From positions 746,733 to 810,732 of the forward strand of contig NZ_NSKB01000001.1 of NCBI RefSeq assembly GCF_002286975.1: a stretch of DNA of 64,000 nucleotides, read 5' to 3'. Every line of letters begins with the position of its first letter. The first letter of the stretch is position 1. This stretch comes from Halomonas salipaludis. Its GTDB lineage: Bacteria; Pseudomonadota; Gammaproteobacteria; Pseudomonadales; Halomonadaceae. The translations under genes and the position numbers were made by a program. Positions 54,083-63,754 of the stretch are shown here, piece by piece. The notes under the pieces are model-generated. The model was not told the origin of the DNA. It made no database searches and saw only the letters and a list, made by a program, of their open reading frames with translations.

Positions 54083-55392
54083 GTCCTGCCCTCCCCGGTC
54101 AGTTCATCCAGCACCGTGAAGGCGCGGGTGAAGAAGTCCTCGCCGCCGAAATTGCCCGACTTGAGCGCCAGCGACAGCGGCGCCTGGCCCTGCCGCGGCG
54201 CCTGGGTCCAGGGCACGCCGGGGTCGATCTGGCCGCCGATGCGCAGCTGGCGAATGCCCAGCGCCGACACCACTGCACCGGAACTCTCGCCGCCGGCCAC
54301 CACCAGGCGCCCGACGCCTTCATCGACCAGGGTGCTGGCCAGCTGGCCCAGGGCCTGCTCGACCAGCTCGCCGGCGCGGGCCACGCCCAGCGCCTGCTGG
54401 GCGGCCTTGACCCGTTCGGGGTCAGCGGAGGCGTAGACCAGTACCGGGCCGCCGCTGGCGAGGTGCTCGCGGGCAAAGGCCAGGGCGGCATCGAGATGCG
54501 CCCCGCCTTCGGCGAGCTGCAGAGGGTCGAGGGCCATGCCGGGGTGATGCGCGAGGAACTCGGCCACCTGGCCCAGGGTCGCCCGCGAGCAGCTGCCCGA
54601 GAGCACCAAGGCGCCACCCGTGGAGGCATCCAACCGCCCCGGCTCGGCCACCTCGGCCAGCCAGCCGCGGCGGCGATACTCGGCCGGCAGCGCCTGGCCG
54701 AGGCCGGAGCCACCGGTGACCAGCGGCAAGTCGACCACCGCCTCGGCCAGCACTTCTAGGTCGTGCTCGTCGAGGCTGTCGCAGATCACGTGGCGTACGC
54801 CATCCGCCGCCAGGGCGTCGAGATGCGCGCGGGTGGCGTCACCGCCCTGGGCCAGCACTGGCCGGGCAGCCAGGCCCACCGGGTGCGGCGTCTGGCGACC
54901 CAGCACCCTGACCAGGTCGGCATCGGTCATGGGGTTGAGCGGGTGGTGCTGCATGCCGCTGTCGTTGAGCAGCCGGTCACCGACGAACAGGTGGCCCTGG
55001 TAGACACTGCGGCCGTTGACGGGAAAGGCCGGCACCATCACCGTCTGACTCCCCTGAAGACGCTCCAGTAGCGCATCGGCCACCGGACCGATATTGCCAG
55101 CGTCGGTGGAGTCGAAGGTGGAGCAGTACTTGAAGAAGATCTGCCGCGCACCACGCGCCTCGAGCCATTCCAGCGCCGCCAGGGAGTCGGCCACCGCGTC
55201 CTGCGCCGGACAAGAGCGCGACTTGAGCGCCACCACCACCGCATCGACGTGGGTATCGATAGCGCCCAGCGCGATGGCCTCATCGGGCACGCCGATCAGT
55301 TGCACGCAGCGCATGCCAGCGCGCACCAGGTTGTTGGCGAGATCCGTGGCACCGGTGAAGTCGTCGGCGATGGCCCCAAGTACCAGGCTCAT
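54079..55392 (-). CDS. otnK: 3-oxo-tetronate kinase (DUF1537)
   Basis: A 437-residue four-carbon acid sugar kinase. The N-terminal motif is IADDFTGATDLANNLVRAG (8-26), the substrate motif FKYCSTFDSTDAGNIG (about 87-102), and the C-terminal nucleotide-binding region has AGGESSGAVV and LKSGNFGGEDFF. It phosphorylates 3-oxo-tetronate at O4. Overlaps with both neighbours show one translationally coupled operon. The Phe in FTGATD and the SGNFG motif distinguish it from the DtnK-like copy at 39.3 kb. Confidence 0.93.
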   Translation of the reverse strand: MSLVLGAIADDFTGATDLANNLVRAGMRCVQLIGVPDEAIALGAIDTHVDAVVVALKSRSCPAQDAVADSLAALEWLEARGARQIFFKYCSTFDSTDAGNIGPVADALLERLQGSQTVMVPAFPVNGRSVYQGHLFVGDRLLNDSGMQHHPLNPMTDADLVRVLGRQTPHPVGLAARPVLAQGGDATRAHLDALAADGVRHVICDSLDEHDLEVLAEAVVDLPLVTGGSGLGQALPAEYRRRGWLAEVAEPGRLDASTGGALVLSGSCSRATLGQVAEFLAHHPGMALDPLQLAEGGAHLDAALAFAREHLASGGPVLVYASADPERVKAAQQALGVARAGELVEQALGQLASTLVDEGVGRLVVAGGESSGAVVSALGIRQLRIGGQIDPGVPWTQAPRQGQAPLSLALKSGNFGGEDFFTRAFTVLDELTGEGRT

Positions 55393-56333
55393 GGGTCACC
55401 TCCGGCGTCGGCATCGTTGGCCGCCTGGGGCAGGTCGATGCCCGACAGGCGCTGGTAGACCTTGATCACTGCCGCGTCGTCCTCGCGGCCGAAGCCGGCG
55501 CCCTTGGCGGCGGTGAACTGCTGCAGGGCACTGGCCGCCACCGGGGTGGGCATGGCCAGCTCGCGTCCGGTCTGGTGCACGATATTGAGATCCTTGACGA
55601 AGATATCCACCGCAGAGAGCGGCGTGTAGTCGCCCTCGAGAATGTGTGGCACGCGGTTCTCGAACATCCAGGAGTTGCCCGCCGAGTGGGTAATGACGTC
55701 ATAGACGGTGTCGGGGGCGAGACCCATGCGGATGCCCAGCGCCATTGCCTCGGCGGCGGTGGCGATATGCACCCCGGCAAGCAGCTGATTGACCAGCTTC
55801 ATGCTCGAGCCAACGCCGGGCTCGTCGCCCAGGCGATAGACGGTCGCGGCCATGGCGTCGAGCACCGGCTGGGCCTTGTCGAAGGCGGCGGCGTCACCGG
55901 ACGCCATCACCGAGAGATCACCGCTGCGCGCCTTTCCGGCACCGCCGCTGACCGGGGCATCGAGCATCGCAAGCCCCGCGCCGGCCAGCCGCTCGCCGAG
56001 GCCACGGGCCTGGCTGGGCGCCACGGTGGCACACTGGAGGACCAGGCTACCCGGCGCCAGCTTGCCGACCAGGCCCTGCTCGCCGAACAGCACCTGCTCG
56101 ACTTGCTCGCCGTTGACCACCAGCAGCACCACGATATCGCAGTCGGCCAACTCCCCCGGTGTGGCTACGCTGTTGCCGCCGTGAGCCACGAAGGCATCTC
56201 GGGCATCCGCCGAGACGTCGCAGCCGGTCACGGTCAGGCCCCGCTGGTGAAGTGCCAGCGCCGTGCCCATGCCCATGGCGCCCAGGCCGACGACGCCGAC
56301 GTGCGGAGCTGTTCTCTTACTGGTCTGGCTCAC
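55389..56333 (-). CDS. ltnD: L-threonate dehydrogenase
   Basis: A 314-residue beta-hydroxyacid dehydrogenase. The NAD motif is GVVGLGAMGMGTALAL (13-28), the substrate loop LDAPVSGGAGKARSGDL and the catalytic Lys in SMKLVNQLLAG. LtnD oxidises L-threonate to 2-oxo-tetronate. It is the first gene of the tetronate operon; the start is GTG with GGAG nine bases upstream. Having both LtnD and DenD lets the operon use both L-threonate and D-erythronate. Confidence 0.92.
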   Translation of the reverse strand: MSQTSKRTAPHVGVVGLGAMGMGTALALHQRGLTVTGCDVSADARDAFVAHGGNSVATPGELADCDIVVLLVVNGEQVEQVLFGEQGLVGKLAPGSLVLQCATVAPSQARGLGERLAGAGLAMLDAPVSGGAGKARSGDLSVMASGDAAAFDKAQPVLDAMAATVYRLGDEPGVGSSMKLVNQLLAGVHIATAAEAMALGIRMGLAPDTVYDVITHSAGNSWMFENRVPHILEGDYTPLSAVDIFVKDLNIVHQTGRELAMPTPVAASALQQFTAAKGAGFGREDDAAVIKVYQRLSGIDLPQAANDADAGGDP

Positions 56334-56402
56334 CGGTTACTCTCCCCTTGCCGAGGTATGGGTCCACGCTTGATCTGCTCGTGCCGAATGGGCCATCGCT
56401 TC

Positions 56403-56530
56403 AGCGAGGGACGCCGGGGGCAGGCCGAAGAGGAGGTTTGCGCCATGGATGGCGCAAGGTAGCGCCCAGGGACGGGTTTACAGCGCCTCCTCGCAGGCCT
56501 GCCGCCGGATCAGTCCCGAGCGGTGCCGCT
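56403..56530 (+). repeat. 128-bp dispersed element, copy 3
   Basis: Same family as 28933-29060, same orientation and length. The central hairpin is TTGCGCCA-TGGA-TGGCGCAA. It lies between ltnD and the lacI-type gene. The rest of the 56334-56699 gap holds the lacI promoter region and operator. Confidence 0.85.
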
Positions 56531-56628
56531 GCCATGCGCTTGCTCGGCTCAACGATTGCACCGCTCTTTCGCGATGACTGCTCTTTCGCGATGACTGCTA
56601 TCCAGCGAAGACGTCTGGTAGCGCTGTT

Positions 56629-56644
56629 ATGTTAGCGCTAACAT
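56629..56644. promoter_or_regulatory. LacI-family operator
   Basis: ATGTTAGCGCTAACAT, a perfect 16-bp palindrome with the central CG and TGTTA half-site usual for GntR-type LacI proteins. It lies 56 bases upstream of the regulator gene and in the divergent region shared with ltnD. Confidence 0.85.
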
Positions 56645-56699
56645 CCTTTTTAGTAGAGACCATCGCCATCAGCAAGACAGGTTTGCAAGGACACGACCA

Positions 56700-57725
56700 A
56701 TGTCTAAGTCATCTCCCCCGCGTCGAAGACGCGGCTCGGCGCGCACCACCCTGAGCCAGGTCGCCGATGTCGCCGGCGTCTCGGCGATCACCGTATCGCG
56801 GGCGCTCAACGCACCGGAGCGGGTCAACGCCGAGACCCGCCGGCATATCCTCGCCACCGTCGAGCGGCTCGGCTATGTGCCTAACCTGGTCGCCGGCAGC
56901 CTGGCCTCGGCCAGCTCGCGCTTTATCGCGGTGATCGTGCCGTCGCTGGCCAATGCGGTATTCATCGAGGTGATCCAGGGCCTGCAGGAGACCTTCGAGG
57001 CCGAGGGCTACCAGATCCTGCTCGGCAACACCGACTACGACCTCGACCGCGAGGCTCAGCTGGTGCGCACCTTCCTGGGCTGGTCATGCTCGGCGCTGGT
57101 CACCGCCGGGCTGCGCCACAGCGACGCCTGCCGCAGCCTGCTGAGCCAGTGGGACAAGCCGATCATGGAGATGATGGAGCTGGGCGAGGCGCTGGACCTC
57201 AATGTGGGGCTGGATCACAGCGAGGCCGGGCGCTGCATGGCCCGCCACCTGCTGACGCGCGGCTATCGCCAGATCGTCTACGTCGCTGGGCGCATGGCCG
57301 AGGACTACCGCGCCGGGCTGCGCTACGCCGGCCATCGCGAGATACTCGAGGGCGAGGGGCTGGCAGCGCCGCTGCTCGACCTCGCCCACCTCGGCAGCCT
57401 GGAAGCGGGCGCCGCGGCCCTGGAGCGCGTACTCGAGACCCACCCCCGCGCCGACGCCATTCACTTCGCCAACGACGACCTGGCCACCGGCGCCCTGCTC
57501 CACGCCCAGCGCCTCGGCCTTGGCGTACCCAAGGACATCGCCATTGCCGGCTTCAACGGCCTGCCGCTGGGCCAGCATGTAACGCCGAGGCTGACCACCA
57601 TCCGCTCGCCGCGCCAGCATATGGGCCAACTGGCCGCCCAGCGGCTGCTGGCGCGCCTGCAGGGAGACGTGGTGTCACGCCGCCAGGACGTGGGCTTTGA
57701 ACTGCTGCCCGGCGACAGCAGTTAG
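56700..57725 (+). CDS. LacI-family regulator (GntR subfamily) of the tetronate operon
   Basis: A 341-residue repressor. The HTH lies at about 17-42 (TLSQVADVAGVSAITVSRALN), followed by the hinge helix (YVPNLVAGSLAS) and a periplasmic-binding-like ligand domain. The N-terminus has 15 extra basic residues (RRRRGSARTT). It resembles the gluconate repressor GntR. AAGGA lies nine bases upstream. It is divergent from the ltnD-otnK-otnC-otnI-denD operon and probably responds to a tetronate or its oxo form. Confidence 0.9.
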   Translation: MSKSSPPRRRRGSARTTLSQVADVAGVSAITVSRALNAPERVNAETRRHILATVERLGYVPNLVAGSLASASSRFIAVIVPSLANAVFIEVIQGLQETFEAEGYQILLGNTDYDLDREAQLVRTFLGWSCSALVTAGLRHSDACRSLLSQWDKPIMEMMELGEALDLNVGLDHSEAGRCMARHLLTRGYRQIVYVAGRMAEDYRAGLRYAGHREILEGEGLAAPLLDLAHLGSLEAGAAALERVLETHPRADAIHFANDDLATGALLHAQRLGLGVPKDIAIAGFNGLPLGQHVTPRLTTIRSPRQHMGQLAAQRLLARLQGDVVSRRQDVGFELLPGDSS

Positions 57726-57749
57726 TACGCGCGGGGTAGCGCGCAAAAA

Positions 57750-57777
57750 AACGCCGCCTCCCGAAGGAGGCGGCGTT
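57750..57777 (-). terminator. Rho-independent terminator of the rpsA operon
   Basis: AACGCCGCCTCC and GGAGGCGGCGTT form a 12-bp stem; on the minus strand the loop is TTCG, a very stable tetraloop, and the stem runs into a seven-T tract. It also limits read-through from the convergent lacI-type gene. Confidence 0.92.
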
Positions 57778-57815
57778 GTTCGATCCAGCGAATCGCGGCT
57801 AGCGCGCGACGCCGA

Positions 57816-59492
57816 TCAGTCCTGACCCATCTGCTGCTTGATCAGATCACCGATAGTGGTCGCGCCACTGCTGTCGGTGCTCTCTTCGCGCAGCTTCTTC
57901 AGGTTCTGACGGGTGTCGTCCTGATCCTTGGCCTTGATCGACAGGTTGATCGCGCGGTTCTTGCGATCCACCCCGACGATGCGGGCCTCGACGCTGTCGC
58001 CTTCGTTCAGCACGTTGCGCGCATCTTCGACGCGGTCGGCGCTGATCTCGGAGGCCTTGAGGATGGCAACGACGTCGGTCGCCAGCTCGACGTGGGCTTC
58101 CTTGGCGTCGACTTCGACCACACGGCCGGTGACGATGGCACCCTTGTCATTGACAGCCAGGAACTCGGAGACCGGATCGGTCTCGAGCTGCTTGATGCCC
58201 AGCGAGATGCGCTCACGCTCCGGATCGATGGAGAGGATGACCGCTTCGGCTTCGTCGCCCTTCTTGAACTGACGCACGGCTTCTTCGCCGGTCTCGGTCC
58301 AGGAGATGTCGGACAGGTGCACCAGGCCGTCGATGCCGCCTTCCAGGCCGATGAAGATGCCGAAGTCGGTGATCGACTTGATGCTGCCGGCAACGCGGTC
58401 GCCCTTGTTGTAGCGTGCGCTGAAGTCTTCCCACGGGTTGGTGGTGCACTGCTTGATACCCAGCGAGATGCGACGACGCTCCTCGTCGATATCCAGCACC
58501 ATGACGTCGACATCGTCACCCACCTGCACGACCTTGGAGGGGTGGATGTTCTTGTTGGTCCAGTCCATTTCGGAGACGTGAACCAGACCCTCGACGCCCT
58601 CTTCCAGCTCGGCAAAGCAGCCGTAGTCGGTGAGGTTGGTGACGCGGGCGGTGACCTTGGTGCCTTCCGGGTAGCGCGCGGTGATGTTGACCCACGGATC
58701 TTCGCCGAGCTGCTTGAGGCCCAGCGAGACGCGGTTGCGCTCGCGGTCGAACTTCAGCACCTTGACGTTGATCTCGTCGCCTACGGCAACGATCTCGGAC
58801 GGATGCTTGATGCGCTTCCAGGCCATGTCGGTGATGTGCAGCAGGCCGTCGACGCCACCCAGATCGACGAAGGCGCCGTAATCTGTGAGGTTCTTGACGA
58901 TACCCTTGATCTGCTGGCCTTCCTGGAGGGTGGCGAGCAGCGCTTCACGCTCGGCGCTGTTCTCGGCTTCGAGCACGGCGCGGCGCGATACCACCACGTT
59001 GTTACGCTTGGCGTCGAGCTTGATGACCTTGAAGTCCAGCTCTTTGTGCTCGAGGTGCGTGGTGTCGCGCACCGGACGCACGTCGACCAGCGAACCCGGC
59101 AGGAAGGCACGGATGGAGGCGACGTCGACGGTGAAGCCACCCTTGACCTTGCCGTTGATCACGCCTTTGACAATCTCTTCTTTCTCGAAGGCGGCTTCCA
59201 GCTCTTTCCACGCCTCGGCACGCTTGGCTTTCTCGCGGGACAGGCGGGTCTCACCGAAGCCATCTTCGACGGCCTCCAGGGCCACCTTGACTTCATCGCC
59301 GATGGCAATGGTCAGTTCGCCATTGTCATCGCGGAATTGGGAAACAGGGATCTGACCTTCGGACTTGAGGCCGGCATTGACGGTGACCCAGTCACCTTCG
59401 ATGTCGACGACGGTGGCCATGACAATGGCACCCGCCTCCATGTTGATGTCCTGGAGAGACTGTTCAAACAACTCAGCAAAGCTTTCGCTCAT
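57816..59492 (-). CDS. rpsA: 30S ribosomal protein S1
   Basis: A 558-residue S1 protein with six S1 (OB-fold) RNA-binding repeats, recognisable from repeated GDRV/G[10 protein letters not shown] and F[17 protein letters not shown] motifs. The start at 59492 gives the standard [13 protein letters not shown] and has AGGA five bases upstream; the frame remains open further but without homology. S1 brings mRNA to the 30S subunit. It is the last gene of the operon; ihfB, its usual downstream neighbour, is absent. Confidence 0.97.
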   Translation of the reverse strand: MSESFAELFEQSLQDINMEAGAIVMATVVDIEGDWVTVNAGLKSEGQIPVSQFRDDNGELTIAIGDEVKVALEAVEDGFGETRLSREKAKRAEAWKELEAAFEKEEIVKGVINGKVKGGFTVDVASIRAFLPGSLVDVRPVRDTTHLEHKELDFKVIKLDAKRNNVVVSRRAVLEAENSAEREALLATLQEGQQIKGIVKNLTDYGAFVDLGGVDGLLHITDMAWKRIKHPSEIVAVGDEINVKVLKFDRERNRVSLGLKQLGEDPWVNITARYPEGTKVTARVTNLTDYGCFAELEEGVEGLVHVSEMDWTNKNIHPSKVVQVGDDVDVMVLDIDEERRRISLGIKQCTTNPWEDFSARYNKGDRVAGSIKSITDFGIFIGLEGGIDGLVHLSDISWTETGEEAVRQFKKGDEAEAVILSIDPERERISLGIKQLETDPVSEFLAVNDKGAIVTGRVVEVDAKEAHVELATDVVAILKASEISADRVEDARNVLNEGDSVEARIVGVDRKNRAINLSIKAKDQDDTRQNLKKLREESTDSSGATTIGDLIKQQMGQD

Positions 59493-59677
59493 GATGTTCC
59501 TGTGATCAACGTTTTGATGGCGGCGAACCGCCCTTCTCCGTACCACCAGCGAGTACGGGCCTACTGCAATGATCCCCGGGGACGTTGGCGCTGGTTCGAC
59601 CTGGCCTGGCTTTCTGAAATGAGACTGCCGTGCCACGTCATGACGTCTTGCCGGGGGCTCCGTCATGGATCGTCAGG

Positions 59678-60370
59678 TCACGCGGTGAGGCCTCGCTGGG
59701 CCAGCAGCTGCGTCAACCGATCCACCACTTCCGGTATGGTCAGGCGCGTGGTGTCAAGCGTAATGGCGTCATCGGCCGGCTTGAGCGGGGCCACGCTGCG
59801 CTGCATGTCGCGCGCATCGCGTGCCTGAATCTCTTTTAAAAGACTCGATAGACTAGCAGTCACACCGCTTTCCTGCAACTGCAGGTGACGCCTCCGAGCC
59901 CGCTCCTCGGCCGACGCGGTGAGGAAAATCTTCAGCGGCGCATCGGGGAACACCACGGTGCCCATGTCGCGGCCATCGGCGACCAGCCCCGGCGCCACGG
60001 CGAAGTCGCGCTGACGCTGAAGCAGCGCCTCGCGCACCGGGTTGAGCGCGGCCACCTGGGAGGCACGATCCCCGGCCTCTTCGGTACGAATCGCCCGCGT
60101 CACCTCCTCACCCTCGAGCAGCACCTGGGGCTCGCCGTCGGCGACCAGGAATTCGACGTCGAGGCTTCCCGCCAGCGCCGCCAGGCCCTCGGCATCGTCC
60201 AGCGCCACCGCATGCTTGACGGCGGCCTGGGCGGTCAGCCGATAGAGCGCGCCGGAGTCGAGCAGGTGCCAGCCGAGGCGCTCGGCGACCAGCCGGCTGA
60301 TGGTGCCCTTGCCGGCGCCCCCCGGGCCGTCGATGGTCAGCACCGGTGCTTGCGACGTGCTATCACTCAT
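59678..60370 (-). CDS. cmk: Cytidylate kinase
   Basis: A 230-residue (d)CMP kinase. The P-loop is [14 protein letters not shown] (13-26), and the NMP-binding and lid motifs [24 protein letters not shown] and RRRHLQLQ are present. It overlaps the tyrA-aroA stop by four bases and is followed by a 185-base leader before rpsA, where S1 autoregulation would act. Confidence 0.96.
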   Translation of the reverse strand: MSDSTSQAPVLTIDGPGGAGKGTISRLVAERLGWHLLDSGALYRLTAQAAVKHAVALDDAEGLAALAGSLDVEFLVADGEPQVLLEGEEVTRAIRTEEAGDRASQVAALNPVREALLQRQRDFAVAPGLVADGRDMGTVVFPDAPLKIFLTASAEERARRRHLQLQESGVTASLSSLLKEIQARDARDMQRSVAPLKPADDAITLDTTRLTIPEVVDRLTQLLAQRGLTA

Positions 60371-62643
60371 GCGCCCTCCCCGCCGTCGGCTCGCTCCTCG
60401 CCCAGGCTCAGGCCGACCTTGCGCGCCAGGTCGATGAATCCCGGGAAGGAGGTCGCCACATTGGCGCAGTCGTCGATGACGATCTCGGCGTCGGCGCGCA
60501 GCGCGGCGATACTGAAGGCCATCGCAATGCGGTGATCACCGAGGCTGTCGATGTGCCCGCCAGCGTAGCTGGGGCCGTTGCTGCCCTCGCCCGGGGCGCG
60601 ACCGACGATGTCGATGCCGTCGGGGTGCAGGGTGTTGTCGACGCCCAGCGCGGTGAGGCCGTCGGCCATCGCCTGCAGGCGGTCGGACTCCTTGACCCGC
60701 AGCTCCTCGGCGCCGCGCAGGCGCGTGGTGCCCTCGGCGTTGGCCGCGGCGATGAACAGTGCCGGGAACTCGTCGATGGCCAGCGGCACCTGGTCCTGGG
60801 GAATCTCGATACCCTTGAGCGGCGTATAGCGCACGCGGATATCGGCCACCGGCTCGCCGCCGACCTCGGCCTGGTTGCTGAGCTCGAGGTCGGCGCCCAT
60901 GGCCTTGAGGATATTGATCACGCCGATGCGGGTCGGGTTGATGCCGACGTGCTCGAGCATCAGGTCGGCCCCCGGGGTGATCGCCGCGGCGACCAGGAAG
61001 AAGGTCGCCGAGGAGATATCCGAGGGCACGTCAATGGGCCCTGCGGTGAGCATACCGCCGCCCTCGAGCCAGCAGGTGTCGCCGTCGCGCTGCACGGCGT
61101 AGCCGAAACCGTTGAGCATGCGCTCGGTGTGGTCGCGGGTCGGCGCCGGCTCGCGCACCTGGGTGACGCCCTCGGCGTACATGCCGGCCAGCAGCAGGCA
61201 CGACTTGACCTGGGCACTGGCCATCGGCATGTCGTAGTTGATGCCGGCAAGGCGGCGTCCACCCTTGATCTTGAGCGGCGGGCGCCCGCCTTCGCGGGTC
61301 TCGATCTCGGCGCCCATCAGGCGCAGCGGGTCGGCCACGCGGCCCATGGGGCGCTTGGTCAGCGAGGCGTCGCCGATCAGCTCGCTGTCGAAGGCCTGGC
61401 CGGCCAGCAGGCCGGCGAACAGCCGCATGGCGGTGCCGGCGTTGCCGACGTAGAGCGGCCCGGCGGGCTGCTGGAGGCCATGCATGCCGACCCCGTGAAT
61501 GGTCACTCGGCCCTGATGCGGGCCTTCGATGGCCACGCCCATCTCGCGGAAGGCCTGCAGGGTCGCCAGGCTGTCCTCACCCTCGAGGAAGCCCTTGACC
61601 TCGGTGACGCCCTCGGCCAGGGCGCCGAGCATGATCGAGCGGTGCGAGACCGACTTGTCGCCGGGCACGCGGATACGGCCGGTCACGGTGCCACCGGGGG
61701 CCACCCGGTAGCGAAGCGCTTGCTGTTGCATGGTGTGATCACTCACCTGGTAGCGGGTCTTGTTGAGTAGCGTATCGAAATAGTGCCGGGCATGGCTGGC
61801 GCGGTCGATGGTGGCCAGCATGGCGTCGCCGTCGCCGGCTTCCACCTCGCGACGCAGCCGCGCCAAACCGGCCTCGAAGTCGTCGAGGGCGTCGAGCACC
61901 GCGCGCCGGTTGGCGGTGAAGATATCGCGCCACATCACCGGGTCGCTGCCGGCGATGCGGGTGAAGTCGCGAAAGCCGCCGGCGGCGTAGCGAAAGATCT
62001 CCAGCCGCTCGTCCTGGCGCGCCAGGGTGTCGACCAGCGAGAAGGCCAGCAGGTGCGGCAGGTGGCTGGTGCGCGCCAGCACCTCGTCGTGGCGCTCCAC
62101 CTCCATCTCCAGCACCTCGGCGCCGCACGCCTGCCACATCGCCCGCACCCGGGCCACTGCCTGGGGCTGGGTATCATGCTGCGGGGTGAGGATGACCTTG
62201 TGATGACGGAACAGCGCGGAGTTGGAGGCTGCCACGCCACTCTTCTCGGAGCCGGCGATGGGATGGCCGAACACCAGCTGCGGCGGCACGCGGCCGAAGG
62301 CGCGCTGGGCACAGTCGCGGATCGCCGCCTTGGTGCTGCCGACGTCGGTGATCACCGGCCAGGCGTGCTCGGCTCGCTCGGCCAGCGCCTCGGCCAGCGT
62401 CGTCATCACGCCGTCCATGGCCAGCACCGGCACCGCCAGCACCACCAGGCTGACGCCTTCGAGCTGCTCGGCGAACCGCGTGCCGCCGCTGTCGATCACG
62501 CCCATCTCGATGCCACGGGCAATCTCGTCGGCGTCGCGATCGCACCCGGCGATGGCACCGGCAAAACCCGCTTCCTTGAGCGCGGCGGCCAGTGAGCCGC
62601 CGATCAGGCCGAGGCCGACAATCAGGATCCGCGTTTCCTGCAT
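60367..62643 (-). CDS. tyrA-aroA: Fused prephenate dehydrogenase / EPSP synthase
   Basis: A bifunctional 758-residue protein. Residues about 1-295 are a TyrA domain ([21 protein letters not shown] at 6-26; [17 protein letters not shown]), and about 310-750 are AroA ([55 protein letters not shown]). It therefore links tyrosine synthesis with the sixth shikimate step. The fusion is known from Pseudomonas and Halomonas. A repeated GCATGCAGGAAAC places an AGGA seven bases before the second ATG (62643), which is chosen; the first ATG is at 62658. Confidence 0.95.
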   Translation of the reverse strand: MQETRILIVGLGLIGGSLAAALKEAGFAGAIAGCDRDADEIARGIEMGVIDSGGTRFAEQLEGVSLVVLAVPVLAMDGVMTTLAEALAERAEHAWPVITDVGSTKAAIRDCAQRAFGRVPPQLVFGHPIAGSEKSGVAASNSALFRHHKVILTPQHDTQPQAVARVRAMWQACGAEVLEMEVERHDEVLARTSHLPHLLAFSLVDTLARQDERLEIFRYAAGGFRDFTRIAGSDPVMWRDIFTANRRAVLDALDDFEAGLARLRREVEAGDGDAMLATIDRASHARHYFDTLLNKTRYQVSDHTMQQQALRYRVAPGGTVTGRIRVPGDKSVSHRSIMLGALAEGVTEVKGFLEGEDSLATLQAFREMGVAIEGPHQGRVTIHGVGMHGLQQPAGPLYVGNAGTAMRLFAGLLAGQAFDSELIGDASLTKRPMGRVADPLRLMGAEIETREGGRPPLKIKGGRRLAGINYDMPMASAQVKSCLLLAGMYAEGVTQVREPAPTRDHTERMLNGFGYAVQRDGDTCWLEGGGMLTAGPIDVPSDISSATFFLVAAAITPGADLMLEHVGINPTRIGVINILKAMGADLELSNQAEVGGEPVADIRVRYTPLKGIEIPQDQVPLAIDEFPALFIAAANAEGTTRLRGAEELRVKESDRLQAMADGLTALGVDNTLHPDGIDIVGRAPGEGSNGPSYAGGHIDSLGDHRIAMAFSIAALRADAEIVIDDCANVATSFPGFIDLARKVGLSLGEERADGGEGA

Positions 62644-62660
62644 GCCTGTTTCCTGCATGC

Positions 62661-63752
62661 TTAGAGCACGCCCATCGGGTAGGAGCCGAGCACCTTGAGA
62701 TCGGCGGCGCGCAGCCGCACCTCCTCGAGCACCGCGGCGACCCGTGGCTCGTCGCGGTGGCCCTTGAAGTCGATGAAGAACACGTAGTTCCACACCCCGC
62801 TGCGCGAGGGGCGCGTCTCGAGGCGCGTCAGGTCGATGGCATGGCGGTGGAACGGCTCGAGCAGCTCGTGCAGCGCACCCGGCTGGTTGCGCATGGCGAC
62901 GACTACCGAGGTCTTGTCCTCGCCGGACATCGGCACGTCGTGATTGCCGATGATCAGGAAGCGCGTGGAGTTGTCGGGGCTGTCCTCGATCTTCTCGGCG
63001 ATGCGCTCCAGGTCATACAGCTTGGCTGCCATGTCGCCGGCAATCGCCGCGCTGTGCCACTCGGTCTTGACCAGCTTGGCGGCCTCGGCGTTGGAGGCCA
63101 CCGCCACCCGTTCGGCGTGGGGATAGTGGGCATCCAGCCACTTGCGACACTGGGCGAAGGACTGCGGGTGTGAGTAGATCCTCGACACCTTGTCCTTGCG
63201 GGTATTGCTCGACACCAGCAGGTGCTGGTGAATGCGCAGCACCGCTTCGCCGCAGATGCGCATCGACGAATCCATGAAGGAGTCGAGGGTATGGTTGACC
63301 ACGCCCTCGGTGGAGTTCTCCACCGGCACCACGCCGTAGTGCACGGCGCCGGCCTCGACTTCACGGAACACCTCGTCGATGGCCGCCATCGGCAGGCTCA
63401 CCGCACTGTGGCCGAAGTGCTTGAGCGCCGCCTGTTGGGTAAAGGTGCCTTCAGGGCCGAGATAGGCGACCTTGACCGGCTGCTCGAGCGCCAGGCAGGC
63501 CGACATGATCTCGCGGAACAGCCGCGCCATCTCCTCAGCGTCCAGCGGGCCTTCGTTGAGGGCCATGATCCGCCGCAGCACCTGGGCCTCGCGCTCGGGG
63601 CGGTAGAAGACCGTATCGGGATCCTCCTGGGTCTTGATCTCGGCCACCCGCTTGGCGCAGGCAGCACGCTCGCTGATCAAGCGCAGGATATCGCTGTCCA
63701 CTGCGTCGATGCGTTCACGCAGTGCATCGAGACTCTTCGGGGTATCGCTCAT
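62661..63752 (-). CDS. pheA: Chorismate mutase / prephenate dehydratase (P-protein)
   Basis: A 363-residue bifunctional enzyme of phenylalanine synthesis. The chorismate mutase domain is about 1-90 (LDALRERIDAVDSDILRLISERAACAKRVAEIK), the prephenate dehydratase about 95-270 (VAYLGPEGTFTQQAALKHFG; VPVENSTEGVVNHTLD; NNSTRFLIIG-type motif), and a C-terminal ACT domain about 280-355 (NQPGALHELLEPFHRHAIDLTRLETRPSR) for feedback inhibition. AAGGGG is six bases upstream of the ATG at 63752; the ATG at 63758 is too close to it. Confidence 0.95.
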   Translation of the reverse strand: MSDTPKSLDALRERIDAVDSDILRLISERAACAKRVAEIKTQEDPDTVFYRPEREAQVLRRIMALNEGPLDAEEMARLFREIMSACLALEQPVKVAYLGPEGTFTQQAALKHFGHSAVSLPMAAIDEVFREVEAGAVHYGVVPVENSTEGVVNHTLDSFMDSSMRICGEAVLRIHQHLLVSSNTRKDKVSRIYSHPQSFAQCRKWLDAHYPHAERVAVASNAEAAKLVKTEWHSAAIAGDMAAKLYDLERIAEKIEDSPDNSTRFLIIGNHDVPMSGEDKTSVVVAMRNQPGALHELLEPFHRHAIDLTRLETRPSRSGVWNYVFFIDFKGHRDEPRVAAVLEEVRLRAADLKVLGSYPMGVL

Positions 63753-63754
63753 GG

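Noticed and set aside
59493-59666. 58-residue N-terminal extension of ribosomal protein S1
   Set aside because: S1 proteins begin MxESFAxLFE; the start at 59492 has AGGA upstream and gives the usual 557-558 residues.
58092-59828. 578-residue open frame antisense to rpsA
   Set aside because: It mirrors the S1 repeats on the other strand; rpsA homology is unambiguous, so this is a shadow of its codon bias.
62659-62793. Upstream extension of TyrA-AroA overlapping pheA
   Set aside because: The extra residues are Arg-rich, lie inside the pheA C-terminal region and have no homology to TyrA; starts at 62658 or 62643 fit better.
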